From Thermocrinis sp. (lineage in GTDB: Bacteria > Aquificota > Aquificia > Aquificales > Aquificaceae), in NCBI GenBank assembly GCA_009903855.1, contig WYEK01000053.1:1-18128 (forward strand): DNA of 18,128 nt, written 5' to 3'. The notes under the pieces were generated by a model that was not told the origin of the DNA, did no database searches, and worked only from the letters and a program-made list of their open reading frames with translations. A program made the translations under genes and the position numbers. Positions 6,443 through 13,818 of this stretch are shown here, piece after piece; the stretch's first letter is position 1, and every line of letters starts with the position of its first letter.

Positions 6443-8398
6443 TTGCTAAAAGAGGTGGAGCTAAAGGCTAAGAAGGAGACGTTCAAAGACAGCTTGGAAA
6501 TAAGAGAGATAAGGGAAAGCTCTGCAAAGGATGTGGGAGAAGCCCTTACAAAACTGGAAGGTATCTGGAAAGTAAGGAAGGGCGGAATAGCAAACGATGT
6601 GGTCCTCAGAGGATTTTACAGGGACAACATAAACGTGCTAATAGACGATGATAGAGTGTACGCTGCATGTCCCAACCGAATGGACCCGCCCGCATTTCAT
6701 GTGGATTTTTCACAAGTGGAGAGGATAGAGATTATTAAAGGACCTTTTGACGTAAGACATCAAGGGTCTATGGCAGGGCTTGTAAGCATAATCACCAAGA
6801 AGCCTGAAAAAGGCTTTCACTTAAAACTCAACGCATCTGCCGGTTCCTTTAACTTTATCAACCTCTCTCCGGTGGTTTCTTATGCAGATGACAGGCTTGG
6901 CATCCTTGTGGGCTACTCTTACAGGTATTCTAAACCTTACAAAGATGGAGATGGAAGAAGGGTTACCGAATCTGCCAACAACTCACCGCGCCCATACATG
7001 CCCCAGTTTATAAACTCAAAAGCCTTTGAGATAAACACATACTGGACTAAACTTGGCTTTAAACCCATTGAAAACCACAGCGTAGAGTTTTCTTATACAA
7101 AACAGGACGCAAGACACGTCCTTTACCCTTACCTTCATATGGACGCCATCTACGATAAGACAGATAGGTTTAACATGAACTACCAAATAGATGGAATATC
7201 AGACATGCTAAAAAGCCTAAAGTTTCACTTCTACTATACAAAAGTAGACCACTTAATGGATAGTAGATTCAGAACTGGTATGTATATGCGAACGGATGCC
7301 GAATCAAAAGCATACGGAGGCAGGCTTGAAGCTAACCTTGGTGATCTCACATTAGGTTTTGAGGCTTACAAGAGAAACTGGGATGCTGTCACCTTCCTAC
7401 AGGCGCTGGGGATTTCTCAGTCCTCAATACCCGATGTGGATACTGAAAGCTTTGGTCTTTACGGTGAATACAAAAAGAACCTTTCGGACAGGTTGAGATT
7501 GGTAGCAGGGCTAAGGCTTGACACCACAAAAACCAAAGCAGACAGCTCAAAAGCAAACACAAACTTGTACTATGCTTATCAAAACACCAGAAGCACATCA
7601 AAAACAGACACATATCCCTCTGGAAACGTACAGCTCTTTTACGAACTTCAAAAGGACACTGAACTGTTTGTAGGTTTGGGCCACTCGGTAAGAGTGCCAG
7701 ACGCGCAGGAAAGATACTTTGCATTAAGACGCCCGATGCGGGACTGGGTAGGAAATCCGGAACTCAAGCCATCCAAAAATACGGAGCTTGACCTGGGCAT
7801 AAAACACTCCACCGACAAGGCCCTCATAAAAGCAACAGCCTTTTACAGCTATGTGCAGGACTACATAACAGTTCATGACCAAGACATAATTAGAAATACT
7901 TCGGGTACTGGGAACAATAGAGCACGCTCTTATGAAAACGTAGACGCCCAATTCTTCGGTGGTGAGGTGGATTTAAGGCTCTCTCTAACTCAAGAACTCT
8001 TTCTCTTTGGTGGAATGTCCTATGTGCAGGCAAGGAAGGAAACTAAACCCGAGAAAAACATAAGAAGCTCCAGAGTTGCAGAAATTCCACCTCTTAAAAC
8101 AAGGCTCGCCCTTCGGTACGACAAAGGCATGTATTTTGGAGAGGTGGAAACGATCCTGTCTGCAACTCAGTACAGGGTAGATACGGACCTAAATGAGCAA
8201 AGAACTTCCGGTTATGGTGTGGTAAATGTTAAAGTGGGCGGGAATTTCAAAGGATTTACTATTAACGCGGGCATTGACAACGTATTTGACAAAAAGTACT
8301 ATGAATATCTGTCCTACCAGAGAGATCCTTTCGCAACTGGTGTTAAGGTGCCAGAGCCTGGGAGAACTTTCTACATAAATGCGTCTTACACCTTCTGA
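6443..8398 (+). CDS. TonB-dependent receptor, OprC/NosA-like copper receptor (signal peptide lesion upstream)
   Basis: Outer-membrane TonB-dependent transporter. The 651-residue frame contains a plug domain (about 20-120: VVLRGF, VERIEIIKGP, GSMAGLVSIITKK) and a 22-strand-type barrel ending in a terminal Phe (RTFYINASYTF). The plug has ACPNRMDPP with a CxxxM pair (Cys76, Met80), and the barrel has VDHLMD with an HxM (His270, Met272); these correspond to the copper-binding ligands described for Pseudomonas OprC, and ACPN-MDPP is characteristic of OprC/NosA. Copper as substrate is thus a strong inference. The first available start in this frame is TTG 6443, which removes the signal peptide; export would fail unless the TAG at 6434 is read through. 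The rest of the frame is intact, so any inactivation is recent. Likely a pseudogene in progress. Confidence 0.85.
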   Translation: MLKEVELKAKKETFKDSLEIREIRESSAKDVGEALTKLEGIWKVRKGGIANDVVLRGFYRDNINVLIDDDRVYAACPNRMDPPAFHVDFSQVERIEIIKGPFDVRHQGSMAGLVSIITKKPEKGFHLKLNASAGSFNFINLSPVVSYADDRLGILVGYSYRYSKPYKDGDGRRVTESANNSPRPYMPQFINSKAFEINTYWTKLGFKPIENHSVEFSYTKQDARHVLYPYLHMDAIYDKTDRFNMNYQIDGISDMLKSLKFHFYYTKVDHLMDSRFRTGMYMRTDAESKAYGGRLEANLGDLTLGFEAYKRNWDAVTFLQALGISQSSIPDVDTESFGLYGEYKKNLSDRLRLVAGLRLDTTKTKADSSKANTNLYYAYQNTRSTSKTDTYPSGNVQLFYELQKDTELFVGLGHSVRVPDAQERYFALRRPMRDWVGNPELKPSKNTELDLGIKHSTDKALIKATAFYSYVQDYITVHDQDIIRNTSGTGNNRARSYENVDAQFFGGEVDLRLSLTQELFLFGGMSYVQARKETKPEKNIRSSRVAEIPPLKTRLALRYDKGMYFGEVETILSATQYRVDTDLNEQRTSGYGVVNVKVGGNFKGFTINAGIDNVFDKKYYEYLSYQRDPFATGVKVPEPGRTFYINASYTF

Positions 8399-8448
8399 AT
8401 AAATTTACTGGGGAGGGGAGGGCGGGCTTTATTAAAAATGATTTATTC
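8397..8448 (+). other. Inverted repeat enclosing a G-quadruplex motif between convergent genes
   Basis: A perfect 8-base inverted repeat, GAATAAAT (8397-8404) and ATTTATTC (8441-8448), overlaps the stop codons of both convergent genes. Between them, at 8410-8426 on +, is GGGG-A-GGGG-A-GGG-C-GGG: four G-runs with one-base loops. The motif lies on the sense strand of the receptor mRNA, directly in its 3' UTR. No ordinary hairpin-plus-T terminator is seen. Function (3' end stabilisation, RNA polymerase pausing or termination) is inferred only. Confidence 0.6.
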
Positions 8449-9015
8449 CAGCGGTGCGTTGCAAAAGGACATGGAGTCCTGGGGAGAGGTTTCAAGGCAT
8501 CTGAGGATACACTCACAAGCCCTGCTTAAAACCGCATACAGCAAGGGCTCCTCCTCGGGAGAAAAGGGAGAGAGCACATACTCCACCACCTTGTTTTTAT
8601 CCTTGGGTCTTCCTATGCCTATTCTAAGCCTTACAAAGTTTTCGGACTTTATTTCCTTTATTATAGACTCAACGCCATGATGACCTCCACTACTGCCCTC
8701 GAGACGTAGGCGTATCCTACCCAAGGGTAGGTCCAAGTCGTCGTAAATTACCATCATCTCCTCTGGATGGATTTCGTATTCTTCAAGGATGTTTAAAACC
8801 GCAAGCCCCGAGTTGTTCATGTAGGTTTGTGGCTTTGCCACCAAAACCTCCCTATCAAAAACCTTAACCCTATAAAGATGAGAAAGACACTCTTCCCTGT
8901 AGTCCTTCACCCTCAGTTTTTTTAAGAACTCATCCACCACCATAAAGCCCACATTATGCCGGGTTCTTTCGTACTTTTTCCCCGGGTTTCCAAGACCTAC
9001 CAAAAGCCTTATCAT
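8443..9015 (-). CDS. pth: Peptidyl-tRNA hydrolase
   Basis: Cytoplasmic esterase that releases peptide from drop-off peptidyl-tRNA, recycling tRNA. At 190 residues it has normal length. Motifs: GLGNPG at 7-12, TRHNVGF at 18-24 with catalytic His20, KPQTYMNNSG at 61-70 with the substrate-binding Asn pair, YDDLDLPLG at 91-99 with catalytic Asp, SGGHHGVESI at 109-118 (His113 where Asn is usual in the E. coli enzyme), and RIGIGRP. The start overlaps the rplY stop by one base (TAATG), so the genes are translationally coupled; rplY-pth adjacency is common in bacteria. It is the last gene of the long - strand cluster and is convergent with the receptor gene. Confidence 0.97.
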   Translation of the reverse strand: MIRLLVGLGNPGKKYERTRHNVGFMVVDEFLKKLRVKDYREECLSHLYRVKVFDREVLVAKPQTYMNNSGLAVLNILEEYEIHPEEMMVIYDDLDLPLGRIRLRLEGSSGGHHGVESIIKEIKSENFVRLRIGIGRPKDKNKVVEYVLSPFSPEEEPLLYAVLSRACECILRCLETSPQDSMSFCNAPLE

Positions 9016-9596
9016 TAGGTGGTGGTAGTTTCTTCAGTGGTTGTCTCTTCCGCTTCTGGCTCTAAGACTACCGCCACCACCTCCTCGGGGTTGTCTAGTA
9101 TGATACAGTTAGGCGGAGGTTGTATATCCCTAACGTGCAAAGAGTCTCCAAGCCCCAACTTGCTAACATCCACTACGATCTTGTCGGGTATGTTTTCCAC
9201 GCTTGCCCTTACGGTAAGAGTAGAGAGAACCACCTCAAAGGTTCCACCCAAGGCTACACCCTCCGGTACGCCCACGAACTCTATGGGCACCTCTATGTCT
9301 ATCTCCTTGACCTTAGAAATATCGTAAAGGTCTATGTGGATGGGATTATCTCCGAGCCAACCGTATTGAACCTCCTTCAAAAAGCACACCCTTTTGTCGC
9401 CGTTCAAATCCGCCACAATCAGAAAAGTCTCACCGTGAGGCAAAGCCAAAAAGTCCTTCAGGCTCATGTATGCGTGGGCGTTTTCTACTCCCTTGCCATA
9501 GATCTCTACAGGGATATAACCCTCTCTTCTCATTCGCTTTCTCTCACTTTTGCGTCCGAGTGTTCTGGGAATTAGCTTAACTTCTATCCTTTTCAT
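9015..9596 (-). CDS. rplY: 50S ribosomal protein L25, two-domain (Ctc/TL5) form
   Basis: 5S rRNA-binding protein of the large ribosomal subunit. The 193-residue length marks the long Ctc/TL5 form: an N-terminal L25 domain (about 1-95, with GRKSERKRMRREGYIPVEIYG and the EVQYGWLGDNPIHIDLYDI segment) plus a C-terminal beta domain (about 96-180, IEVPIEFVGVPEGVALGGTFE; VENIPDKIVVDVSKLGLGDSLHV). The end is a low-complexity acidic/Thr tail (EAEETTTEETTTT), a typical disordered Ctc tail. The start has an AAAGGAGGA Shine-Dalgarno, 11 bases after the prs stop. Cotranscription with pth fits the usual rplY-pth pairing. Confidence 0.95.
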   Translation of the reverse strand: MKRIEVKLIPRTLGRKSERKRMRREGYIPVEIYGKGVENAHAYMSLKDFLALPHGETFLIVADLNGDKRVCFLKEVQYGWLGDNPIHIDLYDISKVKEIDIEVPIEFVGVPEGVALGGTFEVVLSTLTVRASVENIPDKIVVDVSKLGLGDSLHVRDIQPPPNCIILDNPEEVVAVVLEPEAEETTTEETTTT

Positions 9597-9607
9597 GCTT
9601 TCCTCCT

Positions 9608-10543
9608 TTATGTAAATAGCATGCTAACAGATTCTCCTTCGTGGATCCTTCTTATGGCTTCCCCTATGAGGGGAGCTATGGATACAACCCTGAGCTTTTC
9701 AAGATTTTTGTGTTCTACTGGTATGGTGTTGGTTACAACCACTTCTTCTATGGGCGATTTCCTCAGCCTTTCCACCGCAGGACCGGACAACAGCCCATGG
9801 GTAGCAACCACATCCACCCTACTGGCACCCTTTGAAAGCAATAGCTCACTGGCAGCACACACGGTACCCGCGGTGTCTATTATGTCATCAACGATTATAG
9901 CCCTTTTACCCTTTACATCCCCTATTATGTCAAGAACCTCCGCCACATTGGGTTCGGGTCTTCTTTTGTAGATTATGGCTATGGGGCAACCTATTTTGTT
10001 GGCAAGTAGCCTTGCCCTTTCTACACCTCCCGCGTCGGGAGAAACCACCACCGTATCACCATCCACCTTATCCTTGAGGTAATCATAAAGAACGCCCAAT
10101 GCGTGTAAATTATCAACGGGTATGTTAAAAAACCCCTGAATTTGAGGAGAGTGCAAATCTACCACCACCACCCTTTGGGCACCAGCAACCGTTATAAGGT
10201 CTGCCAAAAGTCTTGCGCTTATGGGAACCCTCGGCTTGTCCTTTCTGTCCTGCCTTGCGTAGGCATAATAAGGTATCACCGCGGTAATCCTACCAGCGGA
10301 AGCCCTCTTTATGGCATCCAAGATGAGAAGGAGTTCCATTATGCTCTCGTTTATGGGAGGGCAGAGGGACTGGATCACAAAAACATCCTCGCCCCTCATA
10401 GACTCGTTTATCTGAACCCTTACCTCTCCGTCGCTAAAACGTGAGACGATCGCATCAGAGAGGGGGATGTTTAAATACTCAGAAACTTCCTTTGCCAGAT
10501 TTTGATTGCTGGTACCAGTCAAAAGTTTAATAGAACCTATCAT
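9608..10543 (-). CDS. prs: Ribose-phosphate pyrophosphokinase (PRPP synthase)
   Basis: Makes PRPP from ribose 5-phosphate and ATP, feeding nucleotide, histidine and tryptophan synthesis. The 311-residue protein is a class I PRPP synthase: N-terminal LLTGTSNQNLA, SRFSDGEV at 34-41, the flexible loop YARQDRKDKPR at 95-105, the metal/ribose site DLHSPQIQGFF at 129-139, SPDAGGVERAR at 168-178, and the PRPP loop VDDIIDTAGT at 218-227. The C-terminal end (IAPLIGEAIRRIHEGESVSMLF) is also canonical. The start has an AGAGG purine stretch upstream and follows the ispE stop by 18 bases, just downstream of the tRNA-Gln. Order ispE-prs-rplY-pth is a common bacterial arrangement. Confidence 0.97.
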   Translation of the reverse strand: MIGSIKLLTGTSNQNLAKEVSEYLNIPLSDAIVSRFSDGEVRVQINESMRGEDVFVIQSLCPPINESIMELLLILDAIKRASAGRITAVIPYYAYARQDRKDKPRVPISARLLADLITVAGAQRVVVVDLHSPQIQGFFNIPVDNLHALGVLYDYLKDKVDGDTVVVSPDAGGVERARLLANKIGCPIAIIYKRRPEPNVAEVLDIIGDVKGKRAIIVDDIIDTAGTVCAASELLLSKGASRVDVVATHGLLSGPAVERLRKSPIEEVVVTNTIPVEHKNLEKLRVVSIAPLIGEAIRRIHEGESVSMLFT

Positions 10544-10561
10544 AATCCAACCTCTTAGTTT

Positions 10562-11452
10562 TTATGGGATGGGAAAGCTGGGGTGCCTGGATTCGAACCA
10601 GGAGCCCCCGGATCCAAAGTCCGGTGCTCTGCCAGTTGAGCTACACCCCAAGCTTTCCACCTCATAGACTTGCCAACCTCTCAGCTGACAAGCCCTTCTT
10701 AGATCCTCTTCCAGCTCTCCCACAAAGAATACACAGGAACCACTTCCACTAACCAGAGGTCTCTTACCCACACTCCTCAAGAACCTAACCACTTCGCCCA
10801 CTTGGGGCACCTCTTCCGCACACAGCTCACCCAACCTGTTCTCCAGAACCTTGAGCTCACCCCTTACTAAGCAATTTATTATTTTATCACGGTCCAAGTT
10901 AGGTGTCAATTGTTTTTCACCCACCAGGGAGTAGATTCTCTTAGTGGAGACCGCTACCCCCGGATAGATCACCACAAACTTAAACTTGGGAAGGTCAATA
11001 GGCTGGATCTTTTCCCCTCTACCAGTACCCACAGCAGAACCACCGTACAAAAAGAATACTGCATCGGATGAGACCGCAGAAGCTATAGCTTTTAACTCTT
11101 CAAAGCTCAGGGGTTCACCCAAGAGTTTGTTGACACCCATTAAAACGGTTGCCACATTAGATGAACCGCCACCCAAGCCTCCGCCTATCGGGATAACCTT
11201 TTCTATGTAAACCTGTACCTCTAAGTCGGTGCCTAGGGCTCTTTCCATGAGCCTTAGAGCCTTATAAACCAAATTTTCCTCTTGGGGTATGCCTTTGGAG
11301 GTTTCAACCCGCAGGGGACCTTTTTCTAAAATCTCTATTCTGTCAAAGAGGTTTATAGCCTGAAAGATGGTAAAAATCTCGTGGTAGTTATCTTTGCGTT
11401 TTCCTAAAAGCCAAAGTCCCAAATTCAGCTTGGCAGGGGACAAAAGCTCCAT
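10562..11452 (-). CDS. ispE: 4-diphosphocytidyl-2-C-methyl-D-erythritol kinase (frame runs through tRNA-Gln)
   Basis: GHMP-family kinase of the MEP isoprenoid pathway; phosphorylates CDP-methylerythritol. Motifs: PAKLNLGL at 6-13 with catalytic Lys8, the NYHEI segment, the ATP-binding glycine-rich PIGGGLGGGSSNVA at 88-101, SSDAVFFLYGG at 128-138 with catalytic Asp130, and the GHMP motif 3 LVSGSGSCVFFVG. The kinase fold should end near residue 265. The frame then continues without a stop through the complete tRNA-Gln gene (residues 268 on, SSTGRAPDFGSGGSWFESRH) to TAA at 10564-10562, giving 296 residues. The start is three bases after the upstream gene's stop, with only a weak Shine-Dalgarno. 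Either the tail is real or RNase P cleavage leaves a stop-less message. Confidence 0.93.
   Translation of the reverse strand: MELLSPAKLNLGLWLLGKRKDNYHEIFTIFQAINLFDRIEILEKGPLRVETSKGIPQEENLVYKALRLMERALGTDLEVQVYIEKVIPIGGGLGGGSSNVATVLMGVNKLLGEPLSFEELKAIASAVSSDAVFFLYGGSAVGTGRGEKIQPIDLPKFKFVVIYPGVAVSTKRIYSLVGEKQLTPNLDRDKIINCLVRGELKVLENRLGELCAEEVPQVGEVVRFLRSVGKRPLVSGSGSCVFFVGELEEDLRRACQLRGWQVYEVESLGCSSTGRAPDFGSGGSWFESRHPSFPIP
10578..10650 (-). tRNA. tRNA-Gln (anticodon TTG)
   Basis: 73-base tRNA on the - strand, from 10650 (5') to 10578 (3'). Acceptor stem TGGGGTG pairs perfectly with CACCCCA, with discriminator G. The anticodon stem is CCGGA/TCCGG around loop CTTTGGA, giving anticodon TTG (10617-10615). 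The T stem CCTGG/CCAGG surrounds TTCGAAT. No CCA is encoded. The whole tRNA lies inside the ispE open frame on the same strand and upstream of prs, so it should be cut from a polycistronic transcript. Confidence 0.97.
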
Positions 11453-11455
11453 GAC

Positions 11456-11917
11456 TCAGTGTTCCGATTTGATTTTGTAGTAAAAGATAAGCACTGCGAT
11501 AACCGCAGATACTGCCAAACCAAAGAGGAGAGTATCCACCGGGTTTTTCCACTCTACAAATTTCTTTGTAAAGGTGATGGCAAGGATAAGCACAATCACG
11601 CTTGCAAGCTTGGACTTTAACTGGTCTATGTTTTCTATCTTTAGCCACTCGGGCACTTGAAGCTTTCCCACAAAAAGTTCATAGAGCCCTACCGCAAAGA
11701 TGTACAGAACCACAGAAAGGAGGTGAATGTCCATCACCGATATGAACTTGGTGGCAAGGATGGTGCTGTCTCTGGCTATTTCGTCAGTAAATGCCTTGTA
11801 TAGGCTCTCAAGCAAGATATAAATGCCGTAAAAACTCAAAAAGACCGCGCCCACAAACAAACTAAGGGACGGTAAGAGGGCTATTGCCTTACCGCTCTCC
11901 AAGATTCTTTTCCACAT
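11456..11917 (-). CDS. UPF0114 (YqhA-type) inner-membrane protein
   Basis: Predicted membrane protein of 153 residues with about four hydrophobic spans (about 14-36, 54-76, 104-120, 127-147). The block MDIHLLSVVLYIFAVGLYELFVGKL followed by VPEWLKIENIDQLKSKLASVIV matches the UPF0114/YqhA family, which has no established function. The ATG at 11917 is chosen over an in-frame TTG at 11923 because a GGAGGAG Shine-Dalgarno is correctly spaced only for the ATG. The first 29 bases overlap the end of the resB gene, and the stop is three bases before ispE, so it belongs to the same transcription unit. Confidence 0.8.
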   Translation of the reverse strand: MWKRILESGKAIALLPSLSLFVGAVFLSFYGIYILLESLYKAFTDEIARDSTILATKFISVMDIHLLSVVLYIFAVGLYELFVGKLQVPEWLKIENIDQLKSKLASVIVLILAITFTKKFVEWKNPVDTLLFGLAVSAVIAVLIFYYKIKSEH

Positions 11918-13526
11918 AACCAAGCTCCTCCAGGTCCTTTATAAAGCTCCTTCTGAACTCTTCCCGTAGCTTGTGGGACCAAAAGGATATTTTAAGGCTG
12001 TTTCCTTCTATCCTTGCCCAAACTTTACGGTGGATGGTGTAAAAGGCTAAAATCAGTCCCAAGACCAAAAGTATGGAACCTCCCCAGATCAAAGGGGTAC
12101 CCGGGCTGTAGGAAACCTGCAGGCCACTAAAAAATTGAGGTCTAAAGTCCTCTAAGAAGAATATGTAAGGAAAGTCAGCGAGCTCCTTAAGTTGAAAGAA
12201 GGCAAAGACAGTAAGCTCAGGAGAGTAAATAACTGGTACATCGTAAGACTTTCCATCCTTTAGCACCTTTATCACCAGGGCAGGCTTTAGATGCTGTGTG
12301 TCCTTTGGATTCTCTAAGTTCAACACAGACCTGTCAATGGAAAGGAGCATGTCTTTGAACTCTGCCACCTGTCCAGCCCTGAGCTCCACCGTTCCCAAAA
12401 GCGCCCTTTGGGGGTCCTCCGGAAGGGTCCTTCTGTCAAAGACAGAGAGCTTAACATAGCCCGCACTGCCAGTTAGCCCATAGCTAGCCTGAAATATTCT
12501 GTAGGTTCCGTACTCAAAGGGGTTGTTTACAGCCACTGTTCCTTTGGCGACCACTCTGCCGTTCTCTATGATCTCTATTTCACTTTCAAAGCTTGCGATG
12601 GCATCCTTTACCTTTGGGTCTCCTCTAAACTCTTTACCCTTTCTCTTTGCCTCCTCTTCGTAGGAAACTATGTGAAAGGCGTTCACCTTAATTTGAAAGG
12701 GAAGCTTATAGACCTTATCCTGGCTAAGGCTTGTCATTCTGTCTTCTTTTGCACCTTCTGGCACAATGACCATGCCCCTCTTTCCAAAGAGTCCGTCTAT
12801 TAGTCCCCCTGCCATTATCACAAGGAGGGCTATATGGACCACATAAACCCCCAGCCGGGAGTATTTACCCTTTTCTCCGTAAAGGTAAATCCTGTTTCCT
12901 TCCTCCTCCGCATAGACCTTAAAACCCTTTGACTGGAGGAATCTTATGACCTTTTCCTTGTCCGGGTTTATCTTGACCTCTATGGGTTTTAGGTGTTTTT
13001 CTAAGTGCTCGTCCAATTTTTGAAACCTCTCTTTTGAAAAGGTATGCTTCCACACACTGGGAAGTCTCTTGTAAGAGCAGAAGATCAGATTTAGGGCAAG
13101 CAAAGCAACAAACAGGATGTAATACCAAGAGTGGAAAACATCGTTTAGCCAGAGCTTCCAGAACCACTCTGCCTTTTCCGGACCGTACTTATTCACATAA
13201 AATTCAAAGGGTCTGTTCTGTTCTATGTAGGTGGAACCTAGCATGGAGAGGATGCCTATGGCGATCATCAAGAATATGGCAAGCTTTAGACTGGCAAAAA
13301 ACTCAAAGAGAAAGACCGGAAGGCTGTTGAATTTTTTGTAGTCTCGGTAGAGCGCCCTCAGGCTATCCCAGAGGAACTTCAAAAAGGCTCCTGCAAAGAG
13401 AAAGCCCGAGACAAACAAAAGGGCAAAATAATAAATTCCAACCTGCTTGAGATGAAATAGCCCTGCAATAACTACTCCGATGAAAAGTACTGAGGAGAGG
13501 ATCAAAAAGGCGTAGCCTTTAAGCAT
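11889..13526 (-). CDS. ResB/Ccs1-type cytochrome c biogenesis protein
   Basis: Membrane subunit of the system II cytochrome c maturation machinery, which with CcsA/ResC moves heme across the membrane and attaches it to apocytochromes. The protein has about 545 residues. After a canonical start of the family at about residue 75 (FFASLKLAIFLMIAIGILSMLGSTYIEQ) come a second span (SWYYILFVALLALNLIFCSYKR), the span with the conserved His (YVVHIALLVIMAGGLIDG), a large periplasmic domain with NNPFEYGTYRIFQASYG, and the last span (LIWGGSILLVLGLILAFY) ending in WARIEG. Two extra hydrophobic segments precede the family core. ATG 13526 is preferred to TTG 13532. No ccsA is visible in the window. Confidence 0.85.
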   Translation of the reverse strand: MLKGYAFLILSSVLFIGVVIAGLFHLKQVGIYYFALLFVSGFLFAGAFLKFLWDSLRALYRDYKKFNSLPVFLFEFFASLKLAIFLMIAIGILSMLGSTYIEQNRPFEFYVNKYGPEKAEWFWKLWLNDVFHSWYYILFVALLALNLIFCSYKRLPSVWKHTFSKERFQKLDEHLEKHLKPIEVKINPDKEKVIRFLQSKGFKVYAEEEGNRIYLYGEKGKYSRLGVYVVHIALLVIMAGGLIDGLFGKRGMVIVPEGAKEDRMTSLSQDKVYKLPFQIKVNAFHIVSYEEEAKRKGKEFRGDPKVKDAIASFESEIEIIENGRVVAKGTVAVNNPFEYGTYRIFQASYGLTGSAGYVKLSVFDRRTLPEDPQRALLGTVELRAGQVAEFKDMLLSIDRSVLNLENPKDTQHLKPALVIKVLKDGKSYDVPVIYSPELTVFAFFQLKELADFPYIFFLEDFRPQFFSGLQVSYSPGTPLIWGGSILLVLGLILAFYTIHRKVWARIEGNSLKISFWSHKLREEFRRSFIKDLEELGYVEKNLGER

Positions 13527-13818
13527 TTTCAAGAGCCTTATAGTAATCTACTACCTCCCTCCTTATCCTGTCAAGAAGGGTCTTAGATTTTATCTCCACC
13601 ACCGGGTAGTCCTTTCCACCTTGATTTATGGCCGGCAGTTGGATGAAGAGTCCGCCGTTTTTTGCCTCAAAGAGCTTTATACCCCTTATTATTATCTCGT
13701 CTACCTTAACATCCGCATATCCCAAAAGGCGGGGCCTTTTGGCGCTTACTTCAAAGGGGTAAAACTTCAGAAGCTCAACCTCCGGTACCCTGCCGTTGGA
13801 GTTTGGCGTATCTTTCAA
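13519..13818 (-). CDS. SpoVG-like protein
   Basis: Small 99-residue protein. The central block, LLGYADVKVDEIIIRGIKLFEAKNGGLFIQLPAI (13-ish to 13-ish within the middle third), then YPVVEIKSKTLLDRIRREVVDYY, follows the SpoVG pattern (strand, 'irgikv.eg..GlFv.mP', then a C-terminal helix). SpoVG proteins bind nucleic acid and act as regulators in Firmicutes; the role in this phylum is unknown. The start is TTG at 13818, supported by an AGGAGG Shine-Dalgarno six bases upstream. The first 44 bases overlap the end of def, and its stop overlaps the resB start by eight bases. The assignment is by pattern and should be treated as likely rather than certain. Confidence 0.65.
   Translation of the reverse strand: MKDTPNSNGRVPEVELLKFYPFEVSAKRPRLLGYADVKVDEIIIRGIKLFEAKNGGLFIQLPAINQGGKDYPVVEIKSKTLLDRIRREVVDYYKALENA

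Noticed and set aside
9120..9575. 151-codon + strand open frame
   Set aside because: Shadow of rplY on the opposite strand; rplY is a certain gene with a clear Shine-Dalgarno.
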